NCBI GenBank assembly: GCA_946616305.1
Contig: CAMOIV010000007.1
Span: 1 to 32,220 of the forward strand
From: an uncultured Lachnospiraceae bacterium
GTDB taxonomy: Bacteria > Bacillota > Clostridia > Lachnospirales > Lachnospiraceae
Length of the DNA: 32,220 nucleotides
Reading direction: 5' to 3'
The notes below the pieces were generated by a model. It had not been told where the DNA came from, made no database searches, and saw only the letters and a list, made by a program, of their open reading frames with translations. Positions 17,789 through 26,500 of the stretch are shown piece by piece (the first letter of the stretch is position 1; each line of letters begins with the position of its first letter). The translations under genes were made by a program, and so were the position numbers.

Positions 17789-19918
17789 TTATTCTTTCCC
17801 TGATCCCTCGGGTCCGAAGTAGCAAAGTCCCAGCATGGTGATATCGTCAAACTGCGGAGCGGTTCCCACGAATTCGTCTACGCTTACCTTGACATTATGA
17901 AGTATCTTCTTAGGCTCGGCACCGGGTTCCTTATTCAGAGCCTTCAGCATCCTGTCCGTACCGTACAGCTCTTCATTGGCATTTGTAGCCTCCGGGACAC
18001 CGTCGGTATATACGTAGAGGGAATCTCCGGGATGGATCTCAAAGGTATGCTCCCTGAAGGGAAGACCCTCCATGGTGGCAACAGCGGGAGAATGCTTGTA
18101 TACCACAAGCTCATACTCTCCTCCTGCCCTGCGGATCACGGGATGCTCATGTCCCGCATTTGCAGCGATACCCTTACCTGTCTTAAGGTTGATTATAGCC
18201 AGCCATACCGTAACAAAAAGTCCTGCTTCGTTTCCTTCGCAAAGCTGATCGTTCACGTTGGACAGTATCTCGGCAGGTGAGAAATCCGAGCTTGCCTGAG
18301 TATGGTTCTTTATAAGTGTCTTTGCTATCACCATGAACAGTGCCGCCGGCACACCCTTTCCAGACACATCGGCCATGACAAGGGCCAGATGATCCTCATC
18401 CGCAAGGAAGAAGTCGTAGAAGTCTCCTCCCACCTCCTTTGCGGGATTCATGGTGGCATATATATCGAATTCCTTGCGATCCGGGAAGGCCGGGAAAACT
18501 CTGGGCAGCATGTCTGCCTGTATCTGGGTTGCCACGGAGAGCTCGGCTCCGATACGCTCCTTCTCTGCCGTAACCTCCTCTATGTTCCTCACATATGCCT
18601 TAAGGTCATCCTGCATGTCGTTGAATCTGAGAGCCAGCTGTCCTACCTCATCATTTGATTCAACGGGTATCTTCTGATTGAAGTTACCTTTTCCTATCGC
18701 CTGAACGTTCTTGGAGAGCTTCTGTATAGGACGTGTGATGGTGCCCGATACAGCGAAGGATATCATGATGACTATGATACCTATGATGGCGAAATAGATC
18801 ATGAACAGCCTGTATATACCGAAGAGCTTCTCCTGCATTCCCTGCTGGGAGATCTCTGTAAGCTCGTCACTCTCCGTCTTTGCCTTCTCGGCAGGAGCCG
18901 TAACCTCGGCGGTCTCTATGCTTGCACAGAATATCCATCCCGTCTCGGGCATCCTTGCGAAAGCCACATAGCAGTTGTCACCGTCATATGTGGTCTCCAC
19001 GATACCTGAATCCTGGGATGCCAGAGCATTTATAAGCTTTGAATCCAGGAAATGATCCGCAAGATCCGGATCGAAGTCCTCGTCGCTCATATCCTGATGA
19101 GCTATGAAATTCTGATCGGCATCAAGCACGAAGCACGATCCGGTCTCACCTATCTTAAGACTCATGATCTCGTCTATGATGCTGGTAAGGAGCATGTCGG
19201 ATGCCACAACTCCCGCAAGCTTTCCGTTCTTATCCCTGTAGCTCATGGCTGCCGTGATGCAGGTCCTGCCGTAGGAATCCAGGTATGTAGGCAGCCAGAC
19301 CAGTGTATCGGGATTCTCCATAGCCGCTATATACCAGTCTCTGGTTCTGGGATCGTAATCCTCATTGTATTTATTGGATCTGGAGTATCTGTATGAGATA
19401 CCGCTCTCGGTACCGATATAGATGTTATGCAGATTCTCATTATTCTCAAGGAAGGGGGCAAATGAATACTCACAGTTTGAGAGTATATTGACCTCATTCA
19501 TGACAGCTTCCGTCTCCCTGACGCCCTTTACCAGGAAATATTTCTGGCATGCCACATCCATCTCGGTCTCATCGGGCTTGGGGATGGGTTTACCCACAAA
19601 ATTATCACTGTTTTCATACAGGCTCTGCGTAAACTGTGTTGACTCCGTAACAACCCTGTTCATGGAGTAGAACTCGGCATTGGCAGCCTGCGCCTGTTTT
19701 ATGACCAGTCTTTCCAGATAGTCCTCCGCCTGCGACAGGAGGGAATCCTTGGCCACGGCCGATGCATTGACTCCCAGTGTGATGTTTGTCTGCTGGAACT
19801 CATCCACCATGGAATTCATGAAATAATAGGATGCTCCGAATACCACCAGAAGCGACCCCAGCGCCATGATTATGATAACCAGGAGAATCTTGATACTGAT
19901 CTTCATGTTCTTAAACAT
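17789..19918 (-). CDS. Sensor phosphatase: dCache-HAMP-PP2C (SpoIIE family)
   Basis: Domain order: membrane helix about 9-33, an extracellular double-Cache region (about 40-360) with the signature DYDPRTRDWY and GVVASDML, a second helix about 367-390, HAMP starting at TRPIQKL (about 394), a short coiled coil, and a C-terminal SpoIIE-type PP2C domain from about 465. Metal and catalytic motifs are complete: GGDFYD (about 496), ADVSGKG, AGHEHP, YTDGVPE and FDDITML. Such proteins usually dephosphorylate an anti-sigma-factor antagonist in response to an outside ligand; no antagonist or kinase gene is seen nearby. The start overlaps the ATP-grasp gene by 8 nt (ATGTTTAA) and has AAAGGAG 6 nt upstream, so it is coupled to it. 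Confidence 0.95.
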   Translation of the reverse strand: MFKNMKISIKILLVIIIMALGSLLVVFGASYYFMNSMVDEFQQTNITLGVNASAVAKDSLLSQAEDYLERLVIKQAQAANAEFYSMNRVVTESTQFTQSLYENSDNFVGKPIPKPDETEMDVACQKYFLVKGVRETEAVMNEVNILSNCEYSFAPFLENNENLHNIYIGTESGISYRYSRSNKYNEDYDPRTRDWYIAAMENPDTLVWLPTYLDSYGRTCITAAMSYRDKNGKLAGVVASDMLLTSIIDEIMSLKIGETGSCFVLDADQNFIAHQDMSDEDFDPDLADHFLDSKLINALASQDSGIVETTYDGDNCYVAFARMPETGWIFCASIETAEVTAPAEKAKTESDELTEISQQGMQEKLFGIYRLFMIYFAIIGIIVIMISFAVSGTITRPIQKLSKNVQAIGKGNFNQKIPVESNDEVGQLALRFNDMQDDLKAYVRNIEEVTAEKERIGAELSVATQIQADMLPRVFPAFPDRKEFDIYATMNPAKEVGGDFYDFFLADEDHLALVMADVSGKGVPAALFMVIAKTLIKNHTQASSDFSPAEILSNVNDQLCEGNEAGLFVTVWLAIINLKTGKGIAANAGHEHPVIRRAGGEYELVVYKHSPAVATMEGLPFREHTFEIHPGDSLYVYTDGVPEATNANEELYGTDRMLKALNKEPGAEPKKILHNVKVSVDEFVGTAPQFDDITMLGLCYFGPEGSGKE

Positions 19919-20864
19919 ATGCTACTCCTTTGTCAATGCTGTCTGTGCTTCGCGCAGATCTAAGTATGCTTTCAACCATATCGGAATAATCTATTCCCGC
20001 CAGGATCGCAGCCTTGGGTATCAGGCTCTTCTCCTTCAGTCCGGGCACTGCGTTGATCTCCAGAACATAGGGCAGACCGTCATCATCCGACACCATGAGG
20101 TCAACTCTGGCAAGCCCTCTGGCGTTGGTGACCATGCACACCCTCCTTGATATGTCCAGGATCTCATCATTGCACTCATCGGAAAGATCGCTGAACTTCA
20201 CCTCAAAATTACCTGTATTGAAGGTTATGAGCTTATTGCCCTTATCGTATTCATGATCCAGGTCTATGCCCTCCACTACCGGCAGAGCCTCAAACCTTCC
20301 GTCCTTTTCGTAAAATCCCACTGTAAAGAACCTGCCCTTTATATACCTCTCAAGAAAGATGGTATCATCGGACTCAAAGGCATCCATTATCCGCGGAATA
20401 TCAGCTTCGCTCTTTATAAGTGACATGCCGAAGCCTCTCCCTCTTGTAGGAGATTTGGCGACGAAGGGATAGCCGAATGCGGCATAGTCGTAATTCCCTT
20501 CGTCAAACTGCCGCCTTGTAAGGATCTCCCATTCGGGAGTTCTGATACCGCACCTGTCAAACAGCAGCTTGCAGAGTATCTTGTCATTTATCAGACAGGC
20601 CGAACGCATGTCGCTGCCGGTATAGGCTATGCCTTCATGCTCCAGCATGGCCTGAAAGGTTCCGTCTCCGTATCCCTTGCCCTGTACGCAAAGAAATACC
20701 ACATCGCAGCCTTTTTGCTTAAGCACGGATATTATATCCTTCTCGAACTCGATAAGCTCAACGGAGTACCCCCGGTTCTCAAGAGCTCTTGCTGCATCCC
20801 TCGCATTCAATATGGAAGCGGGACTCTCCTCCGGAGTGCCTCCGTAAACAACACCAACCTTCAT
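19911..20864 (-). CDS. ATP-grasp enzyme, divergent D-alanine-D-alanine ligase-like
   Basis: The 317-residue protein follows the Ddl fold: an N-terminal domain with VGVVYGG, a hinge with YTGSDMRSACLINDK, and ATP-grasp motifs RVDLMVSDDDGLPYVLEINAVPG with the Mg-binding Glu and Asn. Two places differ from canonical Ddl: the HGxxGEDG segment is VQGKGYGDG, and the phosphate-loop region GSSxG is TRGRGFGMS. The tyrosine-rich omega loop (FYDYxxKY) is DLDHEYDKG. It may therefore join amino acids or hydroxy acids other than two D-alanines. The start has AAAGGAG and lies 1 nt after the MFS stop. A housekeeping ddl elsewhere in the genome is likely but not visible here. Confidence 0.88.
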   Translation of the reverse strand: MKVGVVYGGTPEESPASILNARDAARALENRGYSVELIEFEKDIISVLKQKGCDVVFLCVQGKGYGDGTFQAMLEHEGIAYTGSDMRSACLINDKILCKLLFDRCGIRTPEWEILTRRQFDEGNYDYAAFGYPFVAKSPTRGRGFGMSLIKSEADIPRIMDAFESDDTIFLERYIKGRFFTVGFYEKDGRFEALPVVEGIDLDHEYDKGNKLITFNTGNFEVKFSDLSDECNDEILDISRRVCMVTNARGLARVDLMVSDDDGLPYVLEINAVPGLKEKSLIPKAAILAGIDYSDMVESILRSARSTDSIDKGVAYV

Positions 20865-20865
20865 A

Positions 20866-22815
20866 TCAGTATAACTCCTTTCGTTTCACAGATCCGCCTA
20901 TGACAATGCTTGATGCCATAAATACCACCGCCATTATCGCAAAGGCTATGGCAAGAGCTCTTATGCCTGCCTGATAGCCAAGTATTATGACAGAGGCAAA
21001 TACAAACGGTCCGGTCATTTCCAGGATCTTCTTGACAAATGAAAGCACCGATAATGATTTGGAATCTCCCAGTTTCTTTATGGCAGGCAGTGACAGGAAG
21101 TAGTTGTTCTGTACTCCGAATCCTACACTGTCTGCGGTACCGAGTAATGCAGCCCCCAGGAAGGGAAGCAGCAGTCCTGCGCCAAGTCCCGGCAGGAAGA
21201 GACTGACTGAGATCAGTATGTTATATACAAAATTCAGGTTTTTCAATGCCTTGCCCTTGAATCTGGCAATAAGTACGGACAGGAAAGGTCCCGCATATAC
21301 TATAACGATACCGTAGAGCAGCTGAGCTCTACCCACATCGGTGACACTCCTTCCGATATCCTCAAAATACAGGGGCAGATAATAATTCTTGTATGATGCG
21401 GCTATGCTTGCCGGAGCTATCATGAGAAGTACGAATAGGACTGCCAGTACAGCCTGACCAACATTCATCCTGACCTGATCCGGATCATCCTTCTTTTCAG
21501 GCTTGGGCTCTGTACGAGGCATTATCGCATTCTCCATGCTTATGATGAATAAGGACGTGAGCACGGTCATCACGGCAGAGATCATGAATACAGTCTTATA
21601 TCCGAAAATGTCGGCAAGAATAGCTCCCAGAGAGGATCCGCAGTTCATACCGGCATAAAGTCCCGCATTGAGAAGGGCAAAGCCCAGCAGTCTCTCTCTG
21701 TCATCCTTTGTAAACAGCGAAAGATTCCTCAAGGTCATCCAGCAGAAGCCGTATCCGAGACCGACTATTGCCCTTGCAAGGATGAACATCACCAGATTGA
21801 CGGAAACAGCGGAAGCAAAGGTACCTGCCGCCACAAGCAGCAGTCCGGCTATGAAGGGCAGCTTCCATCCCTTCTTCTCAAGCAGCAGGGTCGTCAGGAA
21901 TATGGCTGCACAGGTAAGCAGCGTCTCTGCCGACTGGGGAAGTCCCGCAGCCGCAGCATCCGACATCCCCGGGAAGGGATTCATAAGTGATTTTGCCATG
22001 GTAGGGATAAAGGCTCCCGAAAGCCTTGATGAAAAATAGAATATAAAGGCTATCTGACGGATATAGTACAATGACGTCAGCATCTTATCGTTCGTTTCCA
22101 CTCTGTTATCGATATATGCGCTGCTCACCGCAACCTGAACCAGCCGTCTCGATATCACCCTGATCATCATCAGAACCATCTCAACGGAAAAGAACATGGA
22201 TGTTACAAGGACCGTCAGCAGGTTCAGTATTATGGCACGCAGCTGATCGTTCACAAATGATTTGTCAACGACAAAACGTATCTCCTTATCCTGCCTGAAC
22301 ACGTATGAATATACCGTATCCTCCATCTTCTGTCCTACCTTCGACTCATCCGATGAGTAGAGAACAGTGCCATCGGCATCGACTACGGATATCTCGGCTA
22401 TACCGTCAACCTGCAGCTCGGACAGTTTGTCATTAAGGTGCTCCTCATCGCACTGTTCGGCTATGGATATGTCTCTTCTTATGTTGGAATAGGTTTGATA
22501 GTTGAGTGTCTGATTCCTTACGGAAATGATCTCAAAGAAGAACGAGACCTGTATGATGATGAGCAGCGTAAGAAGCATGGCGTTTATATTGGCACTCTCC
22601 AGTTCCCCGTAGATGTTGAAAACAGGGCCCTTTGCATAGAAAGCAGCCAGAGCTATGCATGCTATGACAGTCAGTATGATAAGAACATTAAAGGGAACCG
22701 CCGTGTATTCCTTGGGCTCGTTTATGTTCAGTATTATGAGAAAAGCGGCAACCAGTACTATGGTCAGTACCGAACCGATAAAGAGATAAAGCCTTGTTTT
22801 TTTTGCACTATTCAC
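20866..22815 (-). CDS. Sensor-domain-MFS transporter fusion
   Basis: The 649-residue protein has an N-terminal module of about 215 residues: three membrane helices, an outside loop of about 90 residues with EISVVDADGTVLYSSDESKVG (PAS/Cache-like), and another helix. From about 235 to the end it is a major facilitator protein with about 12 helices, including LARAIVGLGYGFCWM and the cytoplasmic loop with charged residues between the two halves. The ligand and transported substrate are unknown. The start is a GTG at 22815 with GGGAAG 8 nt upstream. It is the first gene of a tight unit with the ATP-grasp enzyme and the PP2C phosphatase. Its 5' region carries 12-bp direct repeats and a 9-bp inverted repeat. 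Confidence 0.88.
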   Translation of the reverse strand: MNSAKKTRLYLFIGSVLTIVLVAAFLIILNINEPKEYTAVPFNVLIILTVIACIALAAFYAKGPVFNIYGELESANINAMLLTLLIIIQVSFFFEIISVRNQTLNYQTYSNIRRDISIAEQCDEEHLNDKLSELQVDGIAEISVVDADGTVLYSSDESKVGQKMEDTVYSYVFRQDKEIRFVVDKSFVNDQLRAIILNLLTVLVTSMFFSVEMVLMMIRVISRRLVQVAVSSAYIDNRVETNDKMLTSLYYIRQIAFIFYFSSRLSGAFIPTMAKSLMNPFPGMSDAAAAGLPQSAETLLTCAAIFLTTLLLEKKGWKLPFIAGLLLVAAGTFASAVSVNLVMFILARAIVGLGYGFCWMTLRNLSLFTKDDRERLLGFALLNAGLYAGMNCGSSLGAILADIFGYKTVFMISAVMTVLTSLFIISMENAIMPRTEPKPEKKDDPDQVRMNVGQAVLAVLFVLLMIAPASIAASYKNYYLPLYFEDIGRSVTDVGRAQLLYGIVIVYAGPFLSVLIARFKGKALKNLNFVYNILISVSLFLPGLGAGLLLPFLGAALLGTADSVGFGVQNNYFLSLPAIKKLGDSKSLSVLSFVKKILEMTGPFVFASVIILGYQAGIRALAIAFAIMAVVFMASSIVIGGSVKRKELY

Positions 22816-22907
22816 CTTTTATACTTCCCATTCCTTATAAAGTATTATGACCTGTCTGTCGGATGGTCCGATCCGCATGTACCACGTATGGGCACACTCG
22901 TAGTTAT

Positions 22908-22938
22908 TTTATAACAGTCATAAAAGGAAGTATACCAA
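22908..22938 (-). promoter_or_regulatory. Weak candidate promoter for the MFS/ATP-grasp/PP2C unit
   Basis: On the minus strand TTGGTA (22933-22938) precedes TATAAA (22908-22913) with a long 19-nt spacer. The spacing is not optimal, which would fit an activated promoter next to the 12-bp repeats. The -35 area overlaps one arm of the inverted repeat TATACTTCC/GGAAGTATA; the other arm covers the MFS ribosome binding site. Evidence is weak. Confidence 0.3.
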
Positions 22939-22945
22939 ATCTGAG

Positions 22946-22990
22946 GGTTTCAAACAAGGTTTTAGACAAGGTTTCAGACAAGGTTTCAGG
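22946..22990. repeat. 12-bp tandem direct repeats (about 3.75 copies)
   Basis: Plus-strand units ggtttcaaacaa, ggttttagacaa, ggtttcagacaa and a partial ggtttcagg follow each other without spacers between the HAD stop and the MFS gene. The 12-bp period is close to one helical turn plus 1.5 bp. They lie directly upstream of the candidate promoter and do not encode a protein, so an operator or activator site is plausible. Confidence 0.75.
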
Positions 22991-23003
22991 CCTGCAGATA
23001 TAC

Positions 23004-23573
23004 TTAAAAACTCTCTATCCGAAAGACCGATGCCTTTGTTGCGTGAGCAGCCTCAAGCCCTACTTTGGAGTCTTCAAATATGACCGTATGATCCTCATCC
23101 ACGCCGAAATCCCTCATGGCAAGATAAAAGATCTCAGGATCGGGCTTAAAATGACTCACGTCCTCCTGGGCATATATCCTTTCTATATGATCATACAGTC
23201 CGAAATGCTTAAGAATGGCCTCAACATTGACCCTTGTGGCAGTTGTGGCCACTACCATGTGGTAGGTATCGTGACAGGAAAAGATAAAATCCTTAAGAGT
23301 CTGATTGACCTGTCCCATATCAAAGCACTTAAGATACATCTCCAGCTTCCTGTCATGTACTTTTTTAACGAGAGCCTGGTCGCCGCCTAAGACCTCCGGC
23401 AGAAAATCCCTGTAGTTCTTCCCGAAGCAGTGGTCTCTGTAGAATTCAAGGGTGAACTCAAGCCCAACCTCCTCCATGGCGATCCTGTATGACTCGTAAT
23501 TGATCATCAGGGTATCTATAAGGGTCCCGTCAAGATCAAATATCGCAAGTCTGTCCTTCATCTTATGGCTCAT
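23004..23573 (-). CDS. HAD-superfamily phosphatase
   Basis: The 189-residue protein has the four HAD motifs: DLDGTLIDT (nucleophile D13, D15), the threonine of ATTAT, lysine in HFKPDPEIF, and acidic FEDSKVG. A helical cap lies between motifs I and II, as in phosphoglycolate phosphatase and beta-phosphoglucomutase relatives. It should remove phosphate from a small metabolite in the cytoplasm. The ATG at 23573 overlaps the stop of the RND-nucleotidyltransferase gene (ATGA) with GAGAAGGG just upstream, so it is translationally coupled and probably acts in the same pathway as the nucleotidyltransferase domain. Substrate unknown. Confidence 0.93.
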   Translation of the reverse strand: MSHKMKDRLAIFDLDGTLIDTLMINYESYRIAMEEVGLEFTLEFYRDHCFGKNYRDFLPEVLGGDQALVKKVHDRKLEMYLKCFDMGQVNQTLKDFIFSCHDTYHMVVATTATRVNVEAILKHFGLYDHIERIYAQEDVSHFKPDPEIFYLAMRDFGVDEDHTVIFEDSKVGLEAAHATKASVFRIESF

Positions 23574-26500
23574 CCCTTCTCATCCGCGGAAATCCCCTCG
23601 ACGCCTTCCGATCTGCCGGCATCCTTGCCGGAATCCTTATCGTTGTCTACGGTTTTCCCGCTGTTATCTCCGGCATCCTTATCCTTGTCCTTGCCGGAAT
23701 CCTTATCGTTATCTACGGCTTTCCCATTGCTGTTTTCGGCATCCTGGCCGGCTTCTTTATCAACATCCCTGCCGTTTTCTCCGTTTTTATTGCTGCTATC
23801 ATCGGCATCCTTACCGGTACCCTTGCCGCTATCGGATGAAGGCTCCTCCGTATCCGGTCTGTTGATAGTCACTTCCGTAATGACCGTCTTGCCCTCAAGC
23901 TTTGCATTAAGCTTCTTTTCGGTCTCGATAAACTCCTCCGGGGTACCGAAGGATTCATATTCGTCAACATCAAATACCTTGATGGACAGCCCCTTCTTTA
24001 TGAGGACATTATATATGCCGCTCATGTAGAATTCATCATAGGGACAGTTCTTTATGTATTCCTTCGCTGCCTCAAGGAATTCTGCAGCATTTGAGAATCC
24101 GTAAGCGCCGGCGATGGCATGATCGCTTATCACCTTCTTCTCTGCTGTTTCCTTCGCATATCCGTTATCATCCGTCTTGACATAGCTGTACTTATCAAGA
24201 TCGGACTTGAATGTCAGCAATGTGCCGTCTGCACCGAAAGCTCCCGTATTATAGTAATCATACATTTTCTCGGATGTGAACAGGAGGTCACAGTCCATGA
24301 ATATGACGGGATTATCATTCTTTATGGTCTTAGCACCCTCCATGGCTGTAAGCAGAGCTCCCGGAAGCACCTTATCAAGCTGCACGATCTTTGCTGCCGG
24401 ATAGTATTCACGTATCCTCTTATCTATCTCATATTTTTCAACATGCTCTTTCAGCACGACAAAGACCATCCTGCCCACCTTTACATGGCCCAGAAGGGAA
24501 TCCACGGCCCATACGAAGAAGGGCTCTCCCGCCATCTTTATGAGCGGCTTGGGCATATCGTATCCGTCCTTTAAGAATCTGGTACCTGCTCCTGCCATGG
24601 GGAATACGATATTTATCCTTGCATTCTCCTTTTCCTTCTCTTTTAACCTCTTCTCCTCTTCGACGACCTTCTGTTCAAGCTTGTTCTTTCTCTTCTCGGA
24701 TCTGGCGGTTATCTTTGCTCTCGTTCTGTCAAGCAGCAGATAGAAGGTAGGCAGCAGGATTAGCGTCAGCAGAGTCGATGCACTCAGTCCGCCTACGAGC
24801 ACGCCTGCCATACCCTGCATCGCCATGGCATCCTTGGACCATCCAAGCGATACCGGTATCATGGCCATGACCGTAGTCATGGTCGTCATCAATATGGGAC
24901 GCAGTCTTCCGGATCCCGCATCCACCAATGCCTCTACGGTATCCATTCCTTTCTTCTGGTTCTGTATGGCCATGTCTATCAATATGATACCGTTATTGAC
25001 CACTATACCCGAGAGCATCAGTATACCCATGAGGGAGACCATCGAGATCTTGATGTTCATTATAAGAAGGAAAAGGATGGCTCCTATACCTGAAAACGGG
25101 ATACACAGCATTATGAGGATCGCATCGGCGATGGACTCAAACTGTACAGCCATGACAAAGAACACCAGGAATATGGCGATGAATATGGCCATTCCCAGGG
25201 CGGAGAACTCCTCTTCCATCATCTTGGACACAGTATCATCCAGGAAGCCCACATCCGGATCCATCTCCATATCGTCTATCTTTTCGTGGAGCTTCTCGGC
25301 TACCTCATCCCTGGTGGCGGCCGTCATTGTCGCCTTGACAAAATCCACATACAGACCGTCCTGCCTGTATACAGCCTGAGGCGCCGACACGAACTTAACA
25401 CTTCCGACTTCACTCAGCGGGACGGAAACACCCTTCGAGTTTGTAAAAGTCATAGAGGCAACGTCGCTGACATCCTTGAAATAATCCTCGGGGTATCTGA
25501 CGTTCACCTCATACTTCTTATTGTCTATGGTCACCTCACAGGCCTTCTTACCTGACATATTCGCATATACAAGACCTGCAAGCTGCTGCGGAGAGAAGCC
25601 TCTGGCAGTGGCCAGCACGGGATCGATCTCCACCATGGCCTTGGTTCCCGTTTCATTGTAATTGGAATTTGCATACAGAACCCCGTCGGTATCCTCCATG
25701 ATCTCTATGATCTTGTTGGAGGTTTCTTTGAGCTTGTCCAGATCTGCACTGGTGATATCAAATTCCTCGGTACTCACTGCAGACATGGATCCCATTCCCA
25801 TGGTGGATCCCGTCGATACATTGATCTCGCATATGTTGGAAAACCCTTTCAGTTTTTCATTCCACTCATCAACCAGCTGCTGAGTGGTATATGAAGAGTC
25901 CTCCTTTTTATAGGCACTGATCGTGGCAAGGGAATCCGATCTATCCTCTATCGTGGAGAAGCTCTTGACATCATCGTACCCTTTTACAAACTCTTCTACC
26001 TGTCTGACGGTACCGTCCATTGCTTCAAGAGAAAGATTGGGTCTGAATGTTATGGAGATATTGGCTATGCCTTCATCAGTTCCGCTGAAAAGCTCAGTCT
26101 TAAGGAAGGTTGCCAGATAACCGGTGAATACAAGCAGAGCGATGGCCACTACAAATACTGTTTTCTTCCATTTCAGCGCGAAACGGAGTACTTTCCTGTA
26201 AACCTTGGATAATTTCTTGAGTATCCTGTTAGTGATGATCTCACGCTTCTCTACGGGTTTATATATGGAAAAGCATAACGGTATCAAGGTAATGGCGGAT
26301 ATCAGGGATGACAGCAAGGCAAAGATGATGGTGGAGCCCAAAGGCTTAAACATCTGACCTGACAACCCCTTCATGACGGCAAGAGGAAGATAAACGACCA
26401 TAGTGGTAAGAGTCGAGCCTATTACCGCATTTATGACTATAGTGGTACCCTCGTATGCCGCCTCTTTAAAAGACAGTCCCGCCTGGTGCCGCCTGAAACA

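Noticed and set aside
22946-22990. Tandem repeats as a CRISPR array
   Set aside because: Units are 12 bp and directly adjacent with no spacers, and there are no cas genes.
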